Positions 36,044-47,037 of a stretch of 64,000 bases of DNA are shown here, piece after piece. The position numbers and the translations under genes are program-made. Origin of the DNA: Morchella semilibera (Eukaryota > Ascomycota > Pezizomycetes > Pezizales > Morchellaceae); NCBI GenBank assembly GCA_009192285.1, contig WBVU01000011.1, positions 1,546,668 to 1,610,667 on the forward strand, given 5' to 3'. Position 1 is the first letter of the stretch; every line of letters starts with the position of its first letter. The notes below the pieces were generated by a model. That model did no database searches. It had not been told where the DNA came from and saw only the letters and a list, made by a program, of their open reading frames with translations.

Positions 36044-38841
36044 ATGGCAATGGCAGAAGTTGCAGCCACTCCATCACATACCTCGGCTGCCGGAGCCACG
36101 GTTCCTGCAGTTGCAGCCAGCTCTTCTCGGTCTAAAAGTCCGCTTCTGTTCGCCTCGTCGTCTTCTACTCCACGTGCGAACGTACATACGCATCAGCATC
36201 CACACTCGCAGGTTAATAACGACCAACGTCAACAACCCGTACAGTCACAGTACAACCCTACAAGTTCCCCAGGCGATGGGAGCTCATCCTCTTTCTTTTC
36301 GCATCACCAGCGACTATCCCCGCCAGGGTCGATGCTACTCTCTACATCAGAAAGAAACATACCCAGAGGTTTACCGCCAATTGTTTCACCAATGACGGCG
36401 GCAAGTCAATCAGGGCCTTCGGTAAACGATCCGCGGCAACCAATTTCACCAAGAACAGTATCGATGGGGTTGAGTGACTCGGCGCAAGGGTTGGAGGGTA
36501 TATCTGGTGATACAGCACCGCGAAAGAGATCTAAGGTGTCGCGCGCTTGCGATGAGTGTCGTCGTAAAAAGGTTTGAAATTTTCTGGAAGCCGCCTGCGT
36601 CACTGCGCAGCCCTGCTAAGCGATGTGTAGATTCGATGCGACGCGACTTCGGAGTCAGGGGTAGAACAATGTTCGAGTTGCAAGCGAGTAGGATCAAAAT
36701 GTTCATTTAGTAGGGTACCTATGAAGCGAGGGCCAAGCAAAGGGTAAGAGGGAGCACTTTTTCTCGAACTTATCATTTCCTCTCTAATCAAAGATACGTC
36801 CTAGCTACATCAAAGAGTTGGCCGACAGATTAAACACCCTTGAGAATTCTATTTCTACAGGTGATCTACATTCGTACGGCTCGGGTATGACGGGTGAAGG
36901 AGACCATTCACCGGGGCCATCCGACTCTACGTCCCCACCACCGAATGGACCCCCCAGCGCGTCAAAAAACCGAAAGCGAGCGCTCTCTACTTCAAGCGAT
37001 TTCCAAACCTCGATGCATCTTCAACCGTTGTCGCAGCCCACGGGTAGGTCAAACGAAAGACTACCATCTATAGATTCTTTCCATCCCACAAACCAGCATC
37101 AGCATCAACAAAGAGCCCAACACCTGCAGCACGAACCCCAGCCGCAGCGACAGCTGCCCCACCCCCAGCAGCCCCCGCCCCCGCCCCCTCTTCCACCTCC
37201 TCTCACTCACCCGCATCAACCACAACCTCACCAATCACCTCGCCAGCCCCCTTCGTCTACATCCGAGATGCCTTCAGGATATAGAACTATTTCCCCAACA
37301 AGTATGAGCCAATATTGGAAGGGAGGTTCAGATGTTGGTGGCCGACGCCAGAGTATTAGTTTCCCCTTCGATGCACCGGACATGCAGCGATCAGCGGCGA
37401 GCTCAACACCAGTTGATCTATGTGGATTTGACTGGGATGACCAAGCTATTGATCAGTAAGTGCCTTCTTTGTTTAAATGAACAGTTCTCGTTGGGTATTG
37501 TTGTAGTGTGAATATTAACGCTGCGTAGATACTATGAACTCATACATCCTACCTTTCCGTTACTACCACACTCAAAGGACCGCTTGCACCAACGCTTAGC
37601 TCACAGCTCTCTCTCCGTTCGGGAAGCCTTTCTGGAAGCACTTTATTCTACCGTGCGAGCAAGCTCATCTTCAAATCTTCGAGTAAACTCGCCAGTAGCG
37701 AATGCAAAGAGGGTGTGTGAATTGACTGTAGCATCTCAGTTCGAAAACCCCGCTGTGAGAACCATGCCTACAAATCTTTTGTATCTGCAGACAATGATAC
37801 TTATGGGCCTTGAAGCCGATAATCACGGGCCAGCAACCATACATGGGCAATTTGGGCCGCCGAAAGCAGCATGGCTTGGCGCAGCTGTAGGGCTGGCATA
37901 CAACCTTAAATTACACAATAGCCAAAGCCGAGAACAGCCTTTGAATGGTGACCCTGACTCGGACGAAAAGCTTGGTAGGCGAGCATGGGTGGTATTGTTT
38001 GTGTTGGACCGTTGGCATGCGATAAGCACGTCAAGCCCATTATTCATACCAGATTCAAGCTTTGCCTTTGTGCCCGATGATCAAAAATTACTTGGGCTAG
38101 CTCCATATTATATTGCACGTAAGTTTACAAATGAACGTAAAACTTGGCTACAGTTGGGTTGACCGACCGACAGGTCTCTCCTATATATTGGGGCATCTCG
38201 CAGAGGCATTTACTATCACAGTCGACTCCGCATCGGCAGCGCCATTTAAGCCTATCATTTCAAAAATTCTCCGCAGCGAGCTTGAGCTATTTCGGGAAAG
38301 TGTGGACGATATTTGGAGTTCCTTAAAACTTATCCATGTGGCCTACCACCATATTAAGCTTTTAACACTTCGACTCAACTCAGCAGAACCACACCAGCTT
38401 ATAGGCCCTACTCAGCACATAGCAGTTATGTTGGCTAATCCCCAAACACCCGTCACACCACTCAACCATCATTTCGTCGCATTTTCGCTCATGACTCTCG
38501 TGGAGTTGAGTGAGATTCCGGAAACAAGAGAAGAAGCTTGGAAAGGTATCCAGCAGCTTGCAGATACATTGGAGGACCACAAGAGTGTTACTACCAAGGA
38601 AGATGGTTTGGGATGGGATTTGACTCTCAAAGATTTGATAAATAAACGGAAACAGGAACGGTTTAGTAACTCTAATCCCGGTATGTCAGATTTACCGCCA
38701 GGACATGGCAGTCTACAACATTTGGCAGAGTTGGCCGTCGGTGAGAGGAGTCCAACTGGGACACCGACAAATCCACTGAACAAGCAGCTAGATACGGAGC
38801 ATCTACAGAAACATGGATATCTGGGTTCGATACTGTTGTAA
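36044..38841 (+). CDS. Zn2Cys6 transcription factor, Rgt1-like
   Basis: Five exons (36044-36571, 36631-36743, 36805-37455, 37529-38118, 38174-38841) sum to 850 codons (849 aa). The binuclear cluster is split by intron 1 and reads RACDECRRKK, IRCDATSESG, CSSCKRVGSKCSF, giving C169-x2-C172-x6-C179-x10-C190-x2-C193-x6-C200. It is followed by SRVPMKRGPSKGYIKELADR, the linker diagnostic of the Rgt1 group, and LNTLENSIS, a dimerisation heptad. A Gln/His/Pro-rich linker (HQHQQRAQ, PPPPPLPPP) precedes the fungal-specific transcription factor domain (YYELIHPTFPLLPHS, GLAYNLKLHNSQ, RRAWVVLFVLDRWHA, LSYILGHLAEAF). Yeast Rgt1 represses hexose transporters when glucose is low; here a glucose or sugar regulator is likely by family but not proven. 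The long N-terminus before the cluster and the 5.4-kb upstream region are notable. Confidence 0.9.
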
Positions 38842-41396
38842 TATTTCATGGGTACACCCCGAGTTTATGTTATTGGGCGTTAAGTGTGGTCTGGAGATGG
38901 AAAAAGGCTCTCTTTTTTTCCTTTCGAAACTTTGGTTTTTGCTTTAGTAATACTTTTATTCTTCCTCCTATCATTTATTATATCTTATTCTTATTCGGCT
39001 TTCTTTCTCCTTCATCTGCATGGGAGGCTTTTTTCTTTTTATTTTGTCTTATGTTAGGATGCTTGCATTCTGGGCGAAACACTTTTTTGGTACTGCCCAT
39101 ATTCCACCTATATCATTGATTTCCCACACATGACCTTTTATCTGCTAACCATTACTACTATATCTACTCAACCGCTTCATTCTTCAACAGGGCACATCCC
39201 GTCTTATATCCCCTTCCCCTCGGATTTTTATTTGTACTTTCCCCCTGGAGGATCTAACGAGTGGACAAGGCAGTCATTGTATTTTATATTTTTCTCTTTG
39301 TACTTTCGGTTATTACTTATGAATAGGTGAGTATTTCGGCGCAGTGGTGGGATGGATTTAGGCCGAAAACGGAGCCTGTTGATATTTTTTCTTTCTTTTT
39401 CGGTATTAAGTAAAGATTGGAGAAGGGAGATAATACTGGTACATGTAGTTCTTGAACCTTTGGGTATCTTTAGAGCATGTCAATGAGGAGTCATTAGGGG
39501 ATGTTTTTCAAACCGATAGCCACTTATCTTAAGTGGCTAGGGCTGTGTTTCAACAGGTAAGGATTGGATAGCAGTGATTTGCACGTTGTCGCCTACATCC
39601 TATCCACACAAATGTGGCTTGCTATGGAAGACGAATGCCCGAGTGAGGGTGCATGATCCGGGTTTGTTGACATACAAAACGGGAAAGATCCCCTTCGTTA
39701 CAAGGTGTAGGTAGATACACTACTACCTACATCCTGCTCTACTCTTGACAGAACCACAGTGAACCAGAGGCGGAGTCTCGAATTCACCCTAAAAGGGAAT
39801 CAGTGCTGCTAATAGCTACGCCGCTACAGGCTCCAGATCTAAAAGATCTACCCGGATTGATCATGATGGTTTGCCTGTAGCCCCTACCTTGCTATCCAGC
39901 GGTCTCATTTGCAGGTAACCGCCTTATGTACCTAGGTATGTGCCTACTATTTCTTCTTAACTCGCGTGGGCGGTTAGGGACTGGACCATTCGGCCTGTTT
40001 TAGCTACAGCCCCCCAGCATGGGTTGTTGTTGTGGTAGATACTTTTTTCTGTAGGTACGACTTGATTTGTACCTAAGGTATACATGTATCTTCCCGACGT
40101 TTTTAAACTGGGCCGTACTCCAAAATCATGGGCTTGGCCCATTTTTGTATGGCATCCACAAAGGCCGAGGTGGAGAGTATCCCCGCAGCGGCGACGTTTA
40201 CCAACGATCCACATGTCTTTGCCTAAATATGGCTCCTCCATCACCCTGATTCTCTCTCCTGTTTGTTAAAAGTAGAATATTGTGAACACAACTAGCATCG
40301 TATGGTACATGTATAGTATACAACTAGTAAGGCGCGAAGGGGATATCAGGTTCATTTCCCGCACTTTGTTTCCCATTGGGGGACTCGACTGCAGCTGGTG
40401 TGGATACCTATGAGTTGAAGGTCAAAGCCGAACAGGAGGCAAGGGCAGGAACAAGAACCAGAAGATCGCTGGAGTAGGTTCCATATACAAGGAAATCCAC
40501 TCACCACTAGCAACCCCCGTCAGCAGATTGATTGATTTTGTCCCACCCAGTAGCAGAGGAGGGAGAGAGAGAAAAAAAAAGAAAGAAAGAAAAGAAAAGA
40601 AAAAAAAAGAGGGAAGATCGCAGCCACAGCATCTGCCATCTGCCATCTGAAGTGCTTGACTCGCTTTCTTTTCATCTTGCCCCTCCACATGCTTTGAGGA
40701 AACGTTTGGGTAAATGGCAAATACAACCTCCTTCACCAATACTACCTCGATACCTGTCTAGATACCAACGCCCAGCGCTAGCTACTCCCTAGTATTTCCC
40801 TCTCCCTCCTCCTCCTCCTCCAACTCCATTGTAGACAGTAACTCCCTCTGTTTACTTCCCCCAGGGCCTTTCGGTTCATCTACTTCCCCACTCAACTCAT
40901 ACCCCCCCCCCCCTCCTCACCACCATACCCCACCACTCCCGCGCTATCTTGGGACCCCCTTTAAGCACACCCTCACCCCGGAACCTCGACCACGAGCACG
41001 CCAGCAACTGACGCAGGCAGAGGTATAGGCAGCAGCAGATGACCTGGGCCTGACCTTTGGGCACTGTCAGTTCGGACGCCCCGCGGCGGTCAGGCACTCG
41101 TTTTCTTGTCCTCAATATCTCGACTTCTACAATTACGCCGCTCGTCCATGAAGGTGCGTGCATGAGAAATAGAACAAGCAGCCACCAATACATGCCCCAT
41201 GTGTAACTCTTTTATATACCCTCCATCATTTCTCTCTAAGAACTTCTACCCGCTTAGAAACCCTTCAGCCCTTTTTTCGTGTTTTCCCCTAGGGTCCATT
41301 CTCTCATTCTGGCTTAGCACCCGTCTTGGTGATTGTCAGCGTGATGATCCGTGCTGATGTTTTAGCTTAGACTGCATCACGGGCACGCGACTCTAG
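38842..41396. other. Spacer and probable 5' leader of the Zds-family gene
   Basis: No separate gene is recognised. TACATGTA occurs near 39442, 40080 and 40304. A purine-rich tract (40560-40612), C/T-rich leader DNA (40795-40920) with a C run at about 40902-40914, and an intron-like acceptor CTCTAG at 41391-41396 lead into the coding exon. A first coding exon of the Zds gene should lie in the last few hundred bases but I could not fix it. Confidence 0.5.
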
Positions 41397-44242
41397 AGGC
41401 TTCACCTCTAGTCATGGCTCACGATTATCCATTGACCCTGATCATCATGTTACCGAAGCAATAGGGGATATGTATGGCGAGTACATAGATGAAGAAGGAC
41501 GAAGACAAAGCTATAATCTACCATCGGACGCGCATCCAAACTCTTCACGAGGGGCTAAGAACAGGAACAGTTCCGTGTTTTCGGTTGCAAGCGGGTCAGG
41601 GAGGGATCGGAGCGGCGGCCGGTCTCAGGGAAACGAACTGTTACCGGGCTCACCAGCATTGGTTCACCGTTCACCGTCCCCGTCAAGGTCACCCAGTGAG
41701 ACCGCAAACCAATTCTTCCCTCTTCACGACACCGACTACGAATCCGATCCGGCTGCTGTGGCTCAGGAGATAAGCAACCTCCAGGCCCTTCGTCGGATGT
41801 CTATGGACGTCACCTCCACAGCTGACCCCGACTTGCCGTCGTTCAACTCATTTATACCATCCACACCCCCGGAAGATGGTGGTGATCCGGGGAGCGTCTT
41901 TTGGGTTCCGGCGCGCCTTCATCCGGAACTTGCCCCAAAGGAATTTAGTGCCTACTTAGAAGCGAAGAAAAATGAGATTCGTAGGCCACAACGGGATGGG
42001 TCTTTATCGCCAGACGGGGCAGAGCTTAGTGGTGGGCCTGGATTAAGAAGGAAGAAATCAATGCTGTCGAAACAAATCGACCATTCAGATGGTGCAAAAG
42101 GATATCGGGATGGAACGGAAGCTCTTGGAAGGCGGCGATCTGGAAAGGAGGGACCGCCTCAACTGCAACTGGAAGATTTAATGAACGATCCAAACACGCT
42201 TATGAGGAAATTGAGCGTTGAGAGAAGAAACGGGGAAGGTAGGATTGCTATGGATTTATGGATACCGGGACCGGGCTCTAATGGCTACTTAGGCGATATG
42301 CCGATATTACAAGCTCACCCAGCAGGAGCGGGACTTCGGCGGTCGACTAGGACAACATATAGGAGAGGAAGTCTTCGAAAGGGGGAATCATTCACAAAAA
42401 GACAAGTAAAGGCTTCGGAAACTGATACCGAGGAATATGCATCCTCACCTGTAGTTGGGAGACCCCCAGGGTTTGGGTTGCAAAGGGTATCAACGGAGCC
42501 TATACCTTCAATACCGTCCCATTTCTCCACAGGGAGCCAACCGGAGGGACAATCTTCAAAGCCGACTCGCTCTGCTAACAAGAAGGTGCCGGTTACAGAA
42601 TCATCCGTCAACTCAATTGACGATCAATCCAATATTTCCACACTAACGCAGCCAAAGATTTCTGCTGAAAGCAAGCATAAATCTGCACCACCGCCGCAAA
42701 AGCAAAAGCGAAGGGCTTCGTCGCCGAAAGGGACAACTAGACCCCGGACAAGTGAACCCGCACCTCCGGTACCACGCATTGTTGAGACACCCCCACCATC
42801 GGAAGAACCTAAAAAGCCGGTGCACCCTGAGCGTCATTCTTCACTAGACCCCCCCCCACAAGCGAACAAGCCTCCAAAACAAGCACAGCCAGCTATGGTA
42901 AGGACATCTGGCGGGTCCGCGGCCGATTTGTCAAATGAACCCACCCATGCACCGACAGCTTCAGCCTCAGCGCCCCCGCGGCCTGGAGAGCTCACAAAAG
43001 CAAGCCAGCTCATGACAGTTCCAGGCGCTAATGCAGCGGACGACAGTAAGGATAAGAAAAGACCAGATTCTTCTGGGAGTGGCGAATCTTCAACGAGGAA
43101 ATCAAGTTGGGGCTGGTTATTAGGGGATTCGGAGCATAAAACCAGGGATAAACACGACAGGGAGAAGGAAGAGAGAAAGGAGAGAGAAGAGAAAGAGAAA
43201 GAGAAAGAGAAAGAGAAAGAGAAAGAGAAGGGCAGAGTGCGGAAGGAGAAGCGACCCAAATCGTCGGATAAATCAACAGAAAAATCCACTAAAGACCATG
43301 ATAACACTCGTCTTGATCTTCTTCAAAAATCCATAGACCTCGGTAATACCGGGAAGGTAATAACAGCCGATCCCATTGGTATCAAAACAGATGAGAAGGC
43401 CGATAAAGAATCTAGAAAATCCCGTGGAGAAGAAAGGAAGGACAAGGATAAGGAGTCAGGGGGCATTCTTTCGTTCTTTGGGAGCTCACGGAAGAAATCT
43501 GGAGGTGATACCACTAAGTCAAAGAATGGTTCATCCAGGAATCCGTCCCCGTCCCCTTCGCGTGAACAGCCACAGCAAAATTTCTATTACACTCGATTTC
43601 CGATACACATTGAGCGGGCTATTTATCGACTGTCTCACTTGAAACTTGCAAATCCGCGGAGGCCTTTACAACAACAGGTGCTATTAAGTAACTTTATGTA
43701 TTCGTACCTTGCAAAAGTACAGCAGACACAACCCCATCTAATACAACAAGCCACTACTGCACCTAGTCGAGAGGCACGCCAACGGGAGAAACAGGCTCAA
43801 GCTCAAGCCCAAGAGCAGCAGAATCAGCAGCAACAGCAACAGAATCACCACCACCAACAGAGTCATCAGCAGACAGACCCACAGGGGAATCAGTACTACC
43901 AATACGAAGATGTAAGCTTAACGACCTCACTAGTCTCTAGTGGTCTGGAGGATATTTTCTAACCGTGGTAACCGAATTTAGGCCTCTTTAAAGGGCGGAA
44001 CCGACTATGTGGACGATTCACAGATGTATGAATATGAAGATAGTGGGAATGAAAGTTCTGATAGTAGACCCCAATCACGAGCCTCGCGGCGTGACCGACA
44101 AGAAAAAAGTAATGGTCATTACGATAACTCTGGTTCAAATCGGCCAGAACACAGCAATAGTGGGAAGCACTCTCACCGAGCTGGAGGAGAGGGTTCTTCG
44201 AGCAGCCAAGACAAAATGGCAGGAAGTGATGACATGTGGTGA
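41397..44242 (+). CDS. Zds1/Zds2-family protein (PP2A-Cdc55 regulator type), 5' end unresolved
   Basis: Main exon 41397-43911 and last exon 43982-44242, joined in phase 0 (QYEDASLKGG). Together they hold at least 925 codons. Near the C-terminus the segment FYYTRFPIHIERAIYRLSHL and LANPRRPL, VLLSNFMYSYLAKVQ is the Zds C-terminal domain, which in yeast binds the PP2A B subunit Cdc55 and controls mitotic exit and polarity. The rest is disordered: Ser/Arg/Pro-rich, a KEKEKEKEK charged helix (43190-43229) and a Gln/His-rich tail. The first in-frame ATG is at 41470. However, the preceding text (SIDPDHHVTEAIGDMYGEY) reads as conserved coding sequence back to an acceptor at 41396, so a short upstream exon with the true start is expected and missing from this model. 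Confidence 0.82.
43190..43229 (+). repeat. (GAGAAA)n coding microsatellite
   Basis: Repeats of GAGAAAGAGAAA encode alternating Glu and Lys in the Zds-family protein. The hexanucleotide unit keeps the frame. Confidence 0.9.
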
Positions 44243-45847
44243 TGAGGCACGTATGCTAGGGTGGCTTTTTTTTCTTTTTTCTTTCTTTTTCTTTTCCCCT
44301 CTTTTATTTGCAAATGACTTGCGTCTGGTGGAAGTTGGTTTCTTATTTCTTTTCCGGTTCGCATATTTGTATTGTTTGTTCCGCCTGTATGGTATTACGG
44401 CGATGGATCTCTGTACCAGCAGGCAGGTTGGTTGGTTGGTAGTGGAGTTGATTGATGGGCTGGGTTCTTATTTGTGTTTAAAAATAAACATATCAGCTCC
44501 TGGTACAAGAAGCGTATACCCCTTAGCTTATTTGTCTCGCTGATACTTTCTTATTTATCCTTTTCTCTTACTTTTTTCTTATCATTCGTTATCTCAACTT
44601 TGGTTCTACTATAACTTTTATTGCATTATCCCATCGGTCTTTTGTAAACTATGTATTGCCTTGTTTGTGGTTCTCTTCTTGGGTCTAGTAGTTTATAGAT
44701 CTTCCAGGGGTTTTCATGGTAAATTGTACTACAAAGAATTTTGTGTCAATCCGGACATGACTTTTTGCTGTCGCTGGGTTGCTGCTGAGAAATGGGGTCC
44801 TCAAGACTCGGATACATGTAGTACAGGCTTTAGGTTCCCTTTAAGTGCAGTTATTATTACATGTAGTATATGTTATAAATACATGTACAGACTAGCAGTG
44901 GGCCGCCCCGCGGCCACAAGTTGCTACAGGTTTGTTAGAATTGAGTGTATTTATGACTAAAGTAAATAATTATATATAAATCAAAAAATCATTAAAATAA
45001 AATAAAAATAATAATTAATAACTTTTATAATCACAAATTACTCCATATTCAAATTAAAGATTTAATACATTTTAAGCTTTCTCTTTTAATTTCTCTCTAT
45101 GTTATTCTCCTAGCTAAGCTGATATATCAAGTACATGTATACATGTATATATATAGAGAGAGTAAATACTTTATACTATATTATCATTTCCTTTCATAGT
45201 CATTTCCAATCACTTTCTTTTCTTTTCCTTGCCTATCTCCATGGATCCAACCTACCGTCTCCTGCCCCTATCTTCTCCTTTCCCCCTACCTTCCGACCTT
45301 CAAACCTATATATATACCGGTATACTACCCTCCCCATTCCTTCCTTCAAGCCTACCCTTAAGCTGGCAATGCTGGCCCCCCTATAATAGAGAGCCGGAAT
45401 TTGTATGGGAGATCAATTATTTGATAAGATAACAAGACCTGTGAGCAAATGCCACTAACCTTTGATTCTTTCCGGGTGGTCATGAGCATTTATTGCTAGC
45501 TTAAGGGATATACTGTTTTTGGTTTCCTCCACCTTGCCGTCAATTTCCTTGTTTTCCGATCACTCTTTCATAATCCAGTCCAATATAGATAATAGACATG
45601 TATTTTAACCGCATCTACGTTGCGAGATTACGAAACAGTTTAACAATCTTAGCCTAGAGGTAGCGAGGCCGTTGAAATAGCGACAAACACAATATTTGGT
45701 ATAATCTTAGGCCCTTGTCCATTTATTTGTCTCTTTTCGTTTCTGGTATGTGTGAAGGCGGTGGAGGATTGAGGGAAGATTCATCTGCTCCGGGAAGAGG
45801 GAGGAGATGGTTGCCATAGCCTAAGGGCTGCATGCATGTATGAGGTA

Positions 45848-45865
45848 TAAATAAATAAATAAATA
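45848..45865. repeat. (AAAT)n microsatellite
   Basis: Four to five AAAT/ATAA units in a row in non-coding DNA. Confidence 0.85.
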
Positions 45866-46480
45866 AGCCCTTGTCCATACAGAGATGCATTTGGGAGATA
45901 GGAGACTACTATTCAGTCTACCCGTCGCCAGGATACATTGTCAGTGTATTGGTGAAAAAAGTGGTGGGACCATGCAGAGATAGATTGATTAGCAAGGAAG
46001 ATGGAATATGGGTCATGTGGTGTTTGTAGTGGAGGATGATATGTCTTTAACTCCGTGCATGTTTTACCTTTGGTTATTATACTATTTGGGCTTGTTTTCA
46101 GCCCAAGAACTTAACACGTTAGAGTAACCTGTTCATCATGGTGTATCACTCGGCCGCCAAGAAATAACTCCATGCTGACTGTTAGCTCATTTAATCATGC
46201 ACTAAAGACACGATTCTAGAAATGCTGATCTCACAAAGTCTAGAGATTCTATTAGGGCATATAAGACTGTCTATCACAATATGAGCACCTTTACAGAGTG
46301 TCTATATTAATTTTTGGGTGAAATTGTTAACAAAAATAATATTAGCTCAATCCGCGAGCCTGAATTACTTGAACATCAAAAGCCCGCTGTGAGGTCTGAC
46401 ATTTAGTACTTCGTTATTATAAATGTTTAGATAGCATATATACTAGTTAAATGACGGATCTAGCTAGACGTTCTGATATA

Positions 46481-46587
46481 CATCGCTTTCACGAGGTTTT
46501 CTTTTCTCTTTCTTAATTCAGTTGTATTTGTTTAAGGTACAAAACATTGCGTGCAGTAAAAAACTATGGCATCGCTTTCACGAGGTT
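46481..46587. repeat. 18-bp direct repeat pair
   Basis: CATCGCTTTCACGAGGTT occurs at 46481-46498 and again, identical, at 46570-46587. The copies are 89 bp apart start to start, in the upstream spacer of gem1. The intervening DNA is T-rich and non-coding. Confidence 0.85.
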
Positions 46588-47037
46588 ATACACTACATAT
46601 ACAGTACGTATACTGGAGACCAGCTGTAAGTGTAGATGCTGTAAGTGTAAATTCCTTCTTTTAAAATCTGTATAGAGATTCTTCAAATAGGAAAACTTAC
46701 CGTATTCCAAAATATTGGCGAAACTTTAAAAAAATCCTATATTTGTTTACTATATGTTCTTGAATGGCAGCGTTCCGACCACAATCCTCGCCAATTTTAT
46801 TCTGGGCGGTGCAAATTGAAGAGTGCTCAAATTTGAAAATGGGATTAATGGAGCAGTTTCGTGGCTGAGCATAGGCGCTTACATAATATATGAACTAGAG
46901 GCTCGGCACATGTTTTTGTTGTTACACAAATGACAACAGCTTCTTTCTGCAGCCACAATTTCGGAGCTGTCCGCTAACTTCTGTGCGACTGTTTGCATCT
47001 TCAACGTCCGTTTGGAAGCTACAGGGAGTTCTAAAAG

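Larger units (their letters stand above)
44243..47037. other. Gene-poor, partly AT-rich spacer
   Basis: No gene is seen in 2.8 kb. Notable content: a cluster of TACATGTA motifs near 44814, 44861, 44880 and 45131; a strongly AT-rich block at about 44955-45085; (AAAT)n at 45848-45865; an 18-bp direct repeat at 46481-46498 and 46570-46587; and a tandem GCTGTAAGTGTA pair near 46624-46651. Confidence 0.55.
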
